Part shown: piece by piece, positions 9,901 through 17,252 of the stretch
How positions within the stretch are numbered: position 1 is the first letter of the stretch
Layout: each line of letters starts with the position of its first letter
NCBI GenBank assembly: GCA_019649035.1
Contig: BMAT01008081.1
Span: 123,165 to 146,770 of the forward strand
DNA from: Elysia marginata
Taxonomy: Eukaryota; Mollusca; Gastropoda; Plakobranchidae
Length of the DNA: 23,606 nucleotides
Reading direction: 5' to 3'
The notes under the pieces: model-generated
The model's input: the letters and a program-made list of their open reading frames with translations, nothing else
The model's database searches: none
Told to the model about the DNA's origin: nothing
Made by a program: the position numbers and the translations under genes

Positions 9901-12900
9901 TCTGTCTGTTTGTGCCCCCCTCCCACCCCCCCTCTCAAACATCAGACAAATACCACAGTACAGGGAAGCAGATGACACGGACCCTTTTCTGCCACGACCT
10001 CCGCCATACGAGCCTGAGTACGGATCTATCACAAGGGCCAGTCCAGCAGCGTGGTCTGACCGCAGGGCATTGAGAGCGCAACAGTAGGTCCCATAATGTT
10101 GTTAAATTACACAAGTCATACTCTTATTGGAATAGCAGAGCTGCCAACCGGTACGTTTTCCCGTATTTTCGTACGCTTTTTCATCCAAAACACGCTGGTA
10201 CGATTTTCTTATGAAAAATACGACTTTCCGGTCTTTTAATCCCACTAATGACACTATGAAACTCGCGATGTACGTTACGTACGTTCAACTTCCATACTGA
10301 ATTCCATAGCCTTGCAGGAAGCAGCCATTTATGCACATGCGCACAAAGATAACCGTGACAATACAATATATCGATTTCGTTTTGTTTTTCGGCTTTATTT
10401 CTCCACCGTTAGTGCTAGTAATATCAAAATCGCGTTCCCGATATCGCCCTCTTTACCGATTTTATAAACAATGTTTTTCATCGAATTCCGGGAGTTTTGC
10501 TCCAGCGAACTGGGCATTGTTGATTGTATCTCTTCCGCACGAGCTAAGTAGCCTAATGCAGAAATAAGTGTAGTCATCGGGCAAGATCTAGATATCGATC
10601 GTTGAATCTATGTCAAGTAAAGGTCAAGTGTACTCCGTGAGCTAGACTCTAGATCTAAATCTAATGTCACTTGTCAGTCTGAAAATCAAAATAACAAAGT
10701 AGCCTACTGATGCTGTTACTTCTAGGATACTTTATAATCAAAAGCGTGTTTGTGCTTATGTTGAGGGTTGCGAGCCTGATTTTTTAAATTTCCCATGTAC
10801 CCTAATTAATAGATCTAGTACTACATATTCTGACCTCTAACCTTTGCTAGACTATGTTCTGGACTAGATTTAGATCTAGATAAGTAAATGTAACAGTATG
10901 ACTAGAAATCTAGATTCTAGAGTCTTATTTAAATGGCAAAATTAAAGGGAAAGTTAGGTCTTATAAAATACAGGCAATTTTGGATAGTTTGAATATAAAC
11001 CCACAGGGAATTCTCTCAAATGAAGATAAAGTTAAAATTAAGTTGAAAAATCATTTAGGCTACAGTACACATACAATAAGAATTTTTAGGGGTTTGTAGA
11101 GATTTCTGGTCTGAGGTGCCTCTTTTAGCCTAATTTGAGTTTGAAATTGAGTTACTCATCATTGTCCTTCATTTACTCAGTTATTTTTGTTACTATTAAT
11201 TACCCATTACCTTTCATTTTGTCAGTATTGTATCTCTCTGCAAAGGATCCTTTATTTCTAGAAATGAGGTACATGTAGAATTTGTTAACTAAAAGTTTAG
11301 GCTTAGCTGGGGTGACATCCCGTTGTGGAAATCCTTTCCAAAAAGATATACCTTGTTGTCAGTGTCTGTGATTTAATTAAAAATTTTTAACACATTAATT
11401 TGTGATGGCCTATTGTTTTTGTTTTTGTTTTTTTTCTACTAGATGCAGATACATTTAATAGGCCTAGATGTACTTGTAAAATTTTCAGAGACCGGGAATT
11501 AATTTTCAGGCACTAGATGATTAAATTAAAGCCTAATTCTAAAAAAAGGATGAAACAATCTACACTGACAGTAACAATAACCAGGACATTTGGTAATTAT
11601 TCTGCATCGTGCACTATACAATACTGTGTGATAGTAATATAATATAACTGTTAGATAGCTATTTTTTTTAACTGAGCAACTGGGCACCCTAGTGTTTATA
11701 ATTATTTTTATTACTATTAATTGGTATAGGAATACCAAAACAATGTTGCACTTTTTGGGGTTAGCTTGTAATTGGGTGCAATTTTTAGCCATGGGTTGAA
11801 AATATGCCTTTTTGTTGAAAAATACTCTTTTTGGGGGTGGCTTGTACACTTTTCTCTAGTGCTGGGTTGGCAACTCTGGAATAGCCTGGAGAGCACAACA
11901 GAAGGTCCCAGAATTTTGTTTAATTACATAACTCATACTCTCATTGGAATAGCCTGGAGAGCACAACAGTAGGTCCCAGAATTAATATTGTTAGTGTCAT
12001 AAATTTTTATTTCTTGTATTCTGATTGAGACTAGCCTGGAAAATGTCACTTGCACTTACCACTGCATAAATTGACATTTTTTAGCGAAAGAAAATACAGA
12101 TTCTTTTCCAAAAGATTTTATTCATTTAAATAGACGAAGGTACCAGTGTGTCAGTTGTTTGTTTAGGGAGATATAATAATTTTGTGTAGAGTCTGAAGTT
12201 TACTTCATCACTATCCAACTTGTTGATAGGCATTCATGTTCTTTGAATATGGCTTAATGGTAGCTTATATAAATAATCTAATGAAGTTTGCCTTTTATGT
12301 TGAGTCAGGTTAATTGTCCAATTTTTTTAATAATGTATTTTGGTTGATACAAATCTTGTAATAGGTGTCCTTTGCTGATGTAAGCTGTGAACTTCATTTG
12401 TTCTCATTTTATGTGTGTGTTATAATTGCTCACCATCACTGTGTGTGTTTTTATAGAAATTTAATTTTTCAGAAAACAGCCTCTAAGAGTATGTTTTTCT
12501 CTATAGCTTAAGAAAAAAAGTGTTAATATCATTCCACCAAATTTTGATAATTTTGGGCTAATATCAAAGCTTAGTAGCTCAGAATAATACTTTGTCCAAA
12601 ATAATAACACCTAAGTAATGTAATGGTTCCAACATATCCACATCAAATGGACTGGTTTCGAGTCCAGTCCAGATATTTTGAAGCCCATGGAAACAAAGGT
12701 TAACTTTGAATTGTCTGTGTTTTGACCTATCGGTACATTTTGTAAAAAAAAAACAACATAAGATGGATAATAAAAAAAAAGTTTGAACTAAATAAGTATT
12801 TGAATTATCGAGGCTGTAGTTATCTGGAATTGACTAATTTATGTTTAAAATTCCCTGAATAAGTTCAGCAATGCTATCTGTGTGTAGGGCCTTGAGCTAT

Positions 12901-14499
12901 GTAAACCATTTGGTGTGCACTGTGAATTTTTTATAGAGATTTGTGAAAGGTGTTTTATCGCAGTTTACTCAACCCAGTATGTTGATCATTTCATTGATTC
13001 CCCATTTTTGGTAAAAGTTAAATCTGTGCCAGTCATCTTCATTGCTTCTGGCCAAGAGTTTGTATCATCTATTTGTTAATGTTTCTGCTCTTTGTGTGTG
13101 TTTGTGTATGTCCCCCAGCCCGTCCGTGAACGAAGAGCAAGTGATGTTCCTCAGACACCAGCAAATGCCGGGACGAGAAGACTCGCCTCCTCCAGCTGTG
13201 AGTAACTCTAGGTGGAGAATTTGCTTCCGTTACTGTGAAGTGAACATATGTTGCTTTGAGTTTTAATTTCTAACTGTCCAAACTGTGCCGACCCCTCCCC
13301 CCATGCAGTAATCCCGCACTGTTTGGCAGCTTTAATCTTTTTCCCAATACCAATCTTGAATCTGCTAAAGGTAAAAGAAAAGACCACCTGTGGTAAATTA
13401 CTAAATGAGTAGTGTTTGCGAGAGGCCAAGGTCAACACTAAATGTAGCTACAGAGCTGATTTTTTTCAGCTTTGTTTGGTTTTTGGTTTTTTTTTCACTT
13501 TTCCAGTTGTGTGAAATTACTATCTTTTATCTTTTTTTTTAATCAAGAATAACTTTAGCATAAATAGTGTGTCCGTTTTCTATATGAGATTCAATATTTA
13601 CTTCATTTTCCTCTTTTTTTTTCTTTGAAAAATTATTTATCATCCCCGTAAGCAGTGGTTGTTGATTGATGCTAGATATGAACTACTTTTTTCCAGGGCT
13701 TAGAGACCTAAGTTTGTATAGGCCTCTTAAAGAGCAAATTGGGCAGTGCCTCATTTTACTCACTTCAATGTGAAGTTTTGAAAAAAAAAAATTTGGTTTA
13801 AAAGTGAATTCATCTAGATCTAGCTTTCTCTTGGTATTATAAATGTCGCTGCTTTAACAATTCCAGATATGTTCAATTTTTTTTTTAATAGTACTGCTCC
13901 TTTTATATAAGTAATTGTTCAGTCAATTTGAAAACTTATACTGTTTTTGCTGTGTGGTGTGTGCCAATTTGCCCCCTGCTTGCGCTACATATTGTGCAAT
14001 ATTTGGGGTGTATAATGGAAACAGGCAAAAGGAAGATTATCACAGAATGCAAAAACTGCTTTCCTGAAAATTAAACGACCTGATTGTTTGACATTTACAC
14101 CCCTGTCCATGACTTGGAACTTGTTACGCAACTACAAGGTCACTGTGTACTTATATAAGAAATTTCACTCTGTACATATATATGTGTATATATATATATA
14201 TGTACAGTACACATTTTGGTATTTTAAACCCCCTTAGGAACATAATTTAACTTTTAGAATTATCAGCAAATTGAATAAACAACATTTTAAACGAAGTCTA
14301 TCTAATATCTTACAAGTTAAAACAAATATTCAAATTATCCAGAGTTGGTTGTGTTTGAACTCAACTGTATGAGGCTTTGCTTGTCTGCTGCCGTTTGCTC
14401 ACTCGCTCGCCTTTGTCTCTCCAGTATCATTCAGGCCAGTTCAGCTCCCAGTACCTCGAGGCTGCTTTATCCTCAAATGCCGGCAAGCCCAGGAACTAG
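572..14499 (+). CDS. ttyh: Tweety homolog (TTYH family) membrane protein, C-terminal half, eight exons, 5' partial
   Basis: Joined coding exons are 572-641, 1648-1700, 2304-2393, 5143-5285, 6284-6385, 9946-10083, 13119-13197 and 14425-14499, giving 249 residues and a TAG stop. All seven introns are GT-AG and phases match at every junction, with no stop in the joined frame. Family recognition rests on the SDFC motif that follows the fourth membrane helix, a helical cysteine-containing ectodomain, one strongly hydrophobic helix (SVALLLLLAALLALLSAIMI) and the cytoplasmic DDTDPFLP and PPPY motifs. Tweety proteins are five-helix plasma-membrane dimers, described as calcium- or swelling-linked anion channels and, from structures, as possible lipid-binding proteins. 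About half the usual length is present; helices 1-4 and the start codon are upstream of the window. I cannot say which vertebrate paralogue (TTYH1, 2 or 3) it is closest to. Recognition is from memory of the family, without a search. Confidence 0.88.
642..1647 (+). other. ttyh: ttyh intron 1
   Basis: GT-AG intron of 1006 bp, phase 1. It is AT-rich with several T runs (for example about 1501-1517). I see no mobile element or RNA gene in it. Confidence 0.8.
1648..1700 (+). CDS. ttyh: ttyh ectodomain exon (53 bp)
   Basis: This short exon lies between an accccag acceptor and an aag|gtatgt donor. Together with the single base left over from the preceding exon it encodes GELLMYMKCSDPSQPYQK. It enters in phase 1 and leaves in phase 0. 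The cysteine followed by a P-x(n)-Y/F-Q pattern matches the place where family members have a conserved C before the ectodomain helices. The exon is too small to find by open-reading-frame length; it is called from its splice sites and its fit with the exons on each side. Confidence 0.82.
1701..2303 (+). other. ttyh: ttyh intron 2
   Basis: GT-AG intron of 603 bp, phase 0, AT-rich, with nothing recognisable inside. Confidence 0.8.
2304..2393 (+). CDS. ttyh: ttyh ectodomain helix exon (90 bp)
   Basis: Thirty complete codons lie between a cacgtag acceptor and a ggg|gtaaga donor (phase 0 to 0). They encode IIVEAQNALTQANSVLDAIA, then QNTRPYGLPG. The amphipathic alanine- and leucine-rich stretch corresponds to the ectodomain helix that precedes the variable loop in tweety proteins. 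Being symmetric, the exon could be skipped without a frameshift, although that would remove part of the ectodomain core. Confidence 0.85.
2394..5142 (+). other. ttyh: ttyh intron 3
   Basis: GT-AG intron of 2749 bp, phase 0. It holds an (ATT)n microsatellite at about 3917-3977 and a short GC-richer patch at about 2540-2710. Small open frames in that patch, on both strands, have no recognisable similarity. Confidence 0.8.
3917..3977. repeat. (ATT)n microsatellite
   Basis: About eleven consecutive ATT/TTA units, followed by interrupted units (actattaccg, then ttattactattatt). There is no adjoining LINE-like coding sequence, so this is a free-standing microsatellite or the residue of an old LINE tail. 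Confidence 0.9.
5143..5285 (+). CDS. ttyh: ttyh ectodomain exon with paired cysteines and N-glycosylation sequon
   Basis: The exon begins after a tccttcag acceptor and stops at a gtatgt donor in phase 2. It encodes FEETIKIAEDNIVQAQCNLS, then SILTNVGTCTVLHNHYITGV and NSACHGT. The E-x-T-x(3)-A/T-E-x-N pattern and the later C-x(2)-LH-x(2)-Y-x(5)-C spacing are the clearest tweety ectodomain signature here. NLS is an N-glycosylation sequon. If the intron is not removed, the same frame stays open through the GACA-type repeat downstream until a stop at 5424, giving a product without the last membrane helix. Confidence 0.9.
5286..6283 (+). other. ttyh: ttyh intron 4
   Basis: GT-AG intron of 998 bp, phase 2. 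Its first 430 bases are dominated by a purine-rich GACA/GATA repeat; the rest is AT-rich without recognisable features. Confidence 0.8.
5322..5716. repeat. Imperfect (GACA)n/(GATA)n tetranucleotide repeat
   Basis: About 395 bases of interrupted AGACAGACA, GATAGACA and AGAGA units, nearly all purine plus C on the + strand. It starts some 36 bases after the donor of the ectodomain exon. The open frames crossing it on both strands (for example the minus-strand frame at 5306-5587, rich in CLSVYLS repeats) are products of the repeat, not genes. Confidence 0.88.
6284..6385 (+). CDS. ttyh: ttyh exon encoding the last transmembrane helix
   Basis: The exon starts after tccctgcag and ends at ag|gtaagt (phase 2 to 2). 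It encodes a hydrophobic run of about 28 residues (SVALLLLLAALLALLSAIMI, then FLISCLW) followed by basic RTYGKR, the expected cytoplasmic edge under the positive-inside rule. The reading frame is fixed by the two leftover bases of the preceding exon, which form a leucine codon with the first base here. A longer open frame overlapping it at 6161-6412 is in another phase and is not the protein. Confidence 0.9.
6628..7499. mobile_element. Non-autonomous pogo/Tc1-mariner-like MITE, 872 bp
   Basis: The terminal inverted repeats are CAGTGGAATCCC at the left and GGGATTCCACTG at the right, perfect over 12 bases and each flanked by TA (6626-6627 and 7500-7501), the target duplication of the Tc1/mariner/pogo group. 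Subterminal AGTCAAC boxes recur inside both ends. The core (about 6785-7090) is notably GC-richer than its surroundings. Two roughly 100-codon open frames on opposite strands overlap in that core (6759-7067 minus, 6817-7101 plus), but neither resembles a transposase. Assignment to pogo/Tigger-like elements rests on the CAGTGGAA-type ends. Confidence 0.85.
7634..9809 (+). mobile_element. hAT-like non-autonomous DNA transposon, copy A, interrupted by a solo LTR
   Basis: This is colinear with the element at 10137-11877 along almost its whole length. Shared blocks include catgcgcacaaagataa near the left, ctctagatctaaatctaat in the middle, and aaaatac/gcaggcaatttt then tttgttgaaaaatac at the right. 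Ends are AGAGCTGCAAACC and GGTTGGCACTTCT, an imperfect inverted pair. No clear target duplication remains (cagtgttc left, gagttatt right). A 665-bp LTR lies inside. No transposase frame survives; the 73-codon frame at 7755-7976 is unrecognised. Confidence 0.72.
8193..8857 (+). mobile_element. Solo LTR (Gypsy-like ends) nested in the hAT-like element
   Basis: The insertion begins TGTTAGGGC and ends CCTAACA, the TGT...ACA ends expected of a retrovirus-like LTR. It is flanked by catgc (8188-8192) and gatgc (8858-8862), a 5-bp target duplication with one change. The related element at 10137-11877 has an uninterrupted gatgctgtta at the matching place, so the empty site is seen directly. An AATAAA hexamer at 8542 supports + orientation, but the palindromic ends make orientation uncertain. 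There is no internal coding region, primer site or second LTR, consistent with recombination to a solo LTR. The superfamily is inferred from end sequences and duplication length only. Confidence 0.7.
9946..10083 (+). CDS. ttyh: ttyh cytoplasmic-tail exon with DDTDPFLP and PPPY motifs
   Basis: The acceptor (aacatcag after a long C/T tract) opens a 138-bp exon, phase 2 to 2. It encodes QIPQYREADDTDPFLPRPPP, then YEPEYGSITRASPAAWSDRR and ALRAQ. The acidic DDTDPF sequence is typical of tweety tails. PPPY at 9998-10009 fits the PPxY consensus; in vertebrate TTYH2 a PPxY motif binds the WW domains of the ubiquitin ligase NEDD4-2. The donor is taken as ca|gtaggt because it leaves phase 2 and joins the next exon in frame. 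Reading on into the intron gives TAG at once. The last 12 bases belong to a 68-bp tandem repeat that continues in the intron. Confidence 0.88.
9998..10009 (+). other. ttyh: PPxY (WW-domain binding) motif in the tail
   Basis: The codons CCT CCG CCA TAC encode PPPY, within PRPPPYEPEY. PPxY motifs bind NEDD4-family WW domains, and a PPxY site is reported to mediate ubiquitination of vertebrate TTYH2. Function in this organism is inferred. Confidence 0.75.
10129..10136. repeat. Left 8-bp target-site duplication of hAT-like copy B
   Basis: The sequence ggaatagc is repeated exactly at 11878-11885, directly outside the other end of the element. Confidence 0.85.
10137..11877 (+). mobile_element. hAT-like non-autonomous DNA transposon, copy B, 1741 bp
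   Basis: Ends are AGAGCTGCCAACC and GGTTGGCAACTCT, matching as inverted repeats at 12 of 13 positions. It is flanked by a perfect 8-bp duplication, ggaatagc, at 10129-10136 and 11878-11885. Removing the element and one duplication restores exactly the repeat-unit junction still present at 11941-11960, so the duplication is real. An 8-bp duplication with short inverted ends is the mark of the hAT superfamily. No transposase is recognised; open frames of 60 to 107 codons on both strands (for example 10331-10567 plus, 11526-11849 minus) match nothing I know. TAGATCTA-type palindromes cluster inside. Confidence 0.82.
11878..11885. repeat. Right 8-bp target-site duplication of hAT-like copy B
   Basis: The sequence ggaatagc matches 10129-10136 at all eight bases. 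Confidence 0.85.
11969..11974 (+). promoter_or_regulatory. Duplicate 5' splice-site sequence (pseudo-donor) inside intron 6
   Basis: The sequence gtaggt, in the context cacaacagtaggtccca, repeats the exon donor at 10084-10089 with the same seven bases on each side. Whether the spliceosome uses it is unknown; it has no coding exon immediately before it. Confidence 0.5.
12648..12671. other. Perfect 8-bp inverted repeat (hairpin)
   Basis: tggactgg and ccagtcca are separated by eight bases, tttcgagt. The loop region superficially resembles a tRNA B box, but the rest of a tRNA is absent. Confidence 0.6.
13119..13197 (+). CDS. ttyh: ttyh cytoplasmic-tail exon (79 bp)
   Basis: A C/T-rich tract ending tcccccag leads into an exon that ends at gct|gtgagt. 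With the two leftover bases of the preceding exon it reads HPSVNEEQVMFLRHQQMPGR, then EDSPPPA, entering in phase 2 and leaving in phase 0. The charged, proline-rich sequence is consistent with a disordered tail. Its length is not a multiple of three, so skipping it would move the last exon into another frame, which happens to be open. Confidence 0.78.
13198..14424 (+). other. ttyh: ttyh intron 7
   Basis: GT-AG intron of 1227 bp, phase 0. It is AT-rich with T runs and a short (TA)n tract at 14172-14205. No mobile element is recognised. Confidence 0.75.
14172..14205. repeat. Short (TA)n tract
   Basis: Alternating TA with a few G/C interruptions, bounded by tgtaca on both sides so that the block is nearly palindromic. 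Confidence 0.75.
14425..14499 (+). CDS. ttyh: ttyh terminal coding exon and TAG stop
   Basis: After a tctctccag acceptor, phase 0 gives YHSGQFSSQYLEAALSSNAG, then KPRN and TAG at 14497-14499. The start is fixed by the phase of the 79-bp exon. Elevated GC content and an alternative open frame continue past this stop to about 14570-14617, so the exact C-terminus in some isoforms could differ. The tail sequence itself is not conserved enough for me to confirm it by family resemblance. Confidence 0.72.
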   Translation, partial: YHSGQFSSQYLEAALSSNAGKPRN

Positions 14500-16184
14500 T
14501 GACACTCGCGGGTCGATTGCCACCCTGATCCGGACCCTGATCCATCTGCCTGCCTGCACCCAATGCAAACCCAAACAATATAATTTAGCTTTCCATGCTC
14601 TATTTGTGCAATTATAAACAGACTGCTTTACCCTTATAGCTTTTTTTAGCTGATTTGAACCCCAAAATGTTTTATTTGTTTTTATTTTTTTTTTTAATCT
14701 TTTTTGTATATTTGACTAAGGCTTATTTCCAACACCAAAGTATGACATAGTTCTTTAGTCACATGAAAGATAGGTTGTTTTTTTTTTATAATGGGCATAA
14801 TTTGTTTTTATGTATTCCAATTCTGCATTTTAATATTTTTCATTTTATGTTCTGTGGATTGAAAATATGGAGATCAACTTTTGAGAAATTTCTGACTTGT
14901 ATAAGTAAGTTTTACAGAAAGTTTTATTTGTGTGTAATAGGAAATGCATATTCATCCACAATGTTGTACAGCAAAAGAATGAATGAAGGTGTCAAGATGA
15001 AATTCTGGGTACAACATATATTACAACCAGTCTAAATGGTTTGGGTGTCATAATTTTCTCATTCAAAGCTATTGCTTTTGTTTTTAACATGGCCTTTTTT
15101 CCAACTTTGAAATGAATAAGATTTGTGCCCCTAATCCCAAAAACCCAGCTGAAATCAGAAATTTTCATTTATTATTATATCTGACCAGAAAGCATAGAAC
15201 TTCATCAACTTTATGCAAAAGGCAGGATGCATTTTTCGTAAACAATTATTTTTTAAAGAATTTTCAAAGCAAGATGATTTGATTGATTTTTTAAAGGGTT
15301 TTAAGACTATGAAATTGCCTTTAGCTTGGACTGGGCAACTTTAGCTGTGTTTTCAGGATTGCGGTCACATTTGATGAAATTACCAACATTTTGTGAAAAG
15401 ATATTTTTGAAAAGTTTTGTTAATTAAGATATAGAAAAATATGAGAACAAAACAGTTTTCTCAAATCAGGATTCCAAACATGCGCCTCATTTGCATTGGT
15501 CACAAGATATATTTAGTTGTAAATGTACTGTACTTATTTGGGTTTAACATAAATTTGTAGTCCATTGTGTAATTCAAGATTGTTTGTTTTACTTTGTGTT
15601 TTTGTAACATCATAAAGTTCTACATAAAACTGTTTTTTTACCAGCAGGTGACTCAGATCACATGTGAAGCTATTGGTTTTTTTGTTTGCTTGTATTCTGC
15701 AGAGCGGCATCCTTGAAACACGGTTTAATGGACCTTGTTTTTCATGGCGTGTTGTCAAAAGCCATCATTTTCAGCGCACTCTGGCACTGTCAACATTTAC
15801 TACTAAAAGTGTGCAGCGGACGTGAGGTGTCCATATTATTTTACACACTTAACTTCTTTTAGCTTTTTATATGCTTATTGCCAGTCCTCATTTGAGTCAG
15901 CTATTGTATGCTTTTTTTATACATATATGATTCTGTTATTGAAGTGTGCAGCTTTGCCTTTTTTTTAATTGTCTTTTTTTTTTTGACAAAACAAAATATG
16001 CCAAAGCCTGTAAACTTTCCCAAAAATTTGTTTTTGTTCTCACAAAAGCAATGTTTGTATAGCCAACAGTTTAATGTGTATAACAAAGACTTGTATGAAC
16101 ACATCTTATAGTTTGTGACAAAACTAGATGTTATTAACCAAACTCTAAACAGTGAGGAAGTAAAATTGTAAGTTTGTCTCCCCC

Positions 16185-16187
16185 NNN
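16185..16187. other. Three undetermined bases (assembly gap)
   Basis: NNN lies between a C run and cac-cac followed by an A run. The true length of missing sequence is unknown. Confidence 0.98.
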
Positions 16188-17246
16188 CACCACAAAAAAA
16201 AATTTGTATGTCTTAGCCTAGAGCCTAAGGTTATGATACAAGAATTTTAGTCAAACCTCCCCCATCCCCCAATATGTACATTCCTTTTCTTTTCTTTTTC
16301 TAAATGTGTTGATGTCTATGATTGAAGTAGATGTAGTTTCCATTTCTATATATTGATGTAAAGAGGGTGCTATAGTCTTTTAGTTTTTCTAAATCATTTA
16401 ATGCTATTATTTTTTTATTTTAACTTCATTTTAAATCGGCTGGCATGCCAGAACAGAAGTTCTCTATCATTGAGAGTTTATACTTGGTATTATTGTCTGT
16501 GTGCTCATGAGGACTTGCTGTCAAAATGTGTTTGGGTAATGGCCTCTTGGGTGCAGTTTCCTAAATTTTCTTTCTAGGTTTTTACTGTCTGGATTGTGTA
16601 AGATAAAAATCCTTATTCATAGATATGATCAGCAGTTTAGGCCATAGAGATTTCCGATATCAATATTCTATATGACTTAAGCTCTCAGTCAGCTGAAATC
16701 CTATACAAATGTTGAAATGAACCCCTTAGTAAAGTAGCTTTTGATAAATAGGATTAATACAAGGCTATGTTTATCTCTTTATTTGAAAAGCCCTAAAAGT
16801 CTTCCAGAAGTCACGAATTTTGTACACATTTTCTGTATATTATGTAAAAATTTTCAAATACATGTATTTTTTTTATGGGGGGTTGGGGGTGAAAAATTCA
16901 CATTTCTTTTACCCATAATTAGCCTTTCTAGAATTAAATCTCAACAGAAAATGTTTCTTGTCTCTAGGTGATAGCTCTTCAGAAGATTTTCCCCAGAAAC
17001 CAAGCTGTTTGAAGAACCAAGAGTGTTCAGTTCTTCACATAGATAACCACTTGTTTGGGTTTTGTTCGCCAAGTGCCTTAATGCGTCTTCAGATTTTATC
17101 CATACTATTTCAACTTCAAGTGCTGGACAATTGTAGGTTTGACACAATAAAGAACTTAAGAATAAGGTTGCAATTTCAAATTGAAGTTGCAAAAAGTGTT
17201 GCAATATTTGCAATATTTTTACTCCGTGGTGCCTTTCACTAAATCC

Positions 17247-17252
17247 AATAAA
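17247..17252 (+). terminator. Candidate proximal polyadenylation signal AATAAA
   Basis: A canonical hexamer (ccaataaaaact) lies about 2.75 kb after the stop. The downstream sequence is A-rich with no clear GT-rich element, so it is a weaker candidate that might give a shorter 3' UTR. Confidence 0.3.

Larger units (their letters stand above)
6386..9945 (+). other. ttyh: ttyh intron 5, mostly transposable elements
   Basis: GT-AG intron of 3560 bp, phase 2. It contains a pogo/Tc1-like MITE (6628-7499) and a hAT-like element (7634-9809) broken by a solo LTR (8193-8857). About 85 percent of the intron is therefore of mobile origin. A long C/T tract at about 9880-9935 precedes the acceptor. Confidence 0.8.
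10072..12050 (+). repeat. 68-bp tandem repeat containing the exon end and 5' splice site, split by hAT copy B
   Basis: Unit 1 is 10072-10136 plus 11886-11888 (68 bases once the transposon is removed). Unit 2 is 11889-11956 (68 bases). The two differ at 8 positions with no gaps. Unit 3 starts at 11957 with gagagcacaacagtaggtcc and then diverges; a further tagcctgg at 12032-12039 may mark its end. Unit 1 begins in the last 12 coding bases of the ttyh exon ending at 10083, so the real donor cagtaggt is part of the repeat. Unit 2 has cagaaggt (donor GT lost) and unit 3 keeps cagtaggt. Confidence 0.82.
10084..13118 (+). other. ttyh: ttyh intron 6, with hAT-like insertion near its 5' end
   Basis: GT-AG intron of 3035 bp, phase 2. 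The first 53 bases and the segment at 11878-12050 are pieces of a 68-bp tandem repeat split by a 1741-bp transposon. From about 12050 to 13118 it is AT-rich with nothing recognised except a short perfect hairpin at 12648-12671. Confidence 0.8.

Noticed and set aside
12570-12671. Possible tRNA or SINE promoter (tagctcag followed by a B-box-like sequence)
   Set aside because: The two boxes are about 80 bases apart, too far for a normal tRNA, and no cloverleaf can be drawn; only the hairpin was kept.
15901-16111. Overlapping 67-codon open frames on both strands
   Set aside because: AT-rich chance frames in the 3' UTR with T runs and no recognisable domains.
16941-17242. Open frames of 90 and 94 codons on opposite strands
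   Set aside because: They cover the same bases in the probable 3' UTR, have no splice context and show no similarity I can recognise.
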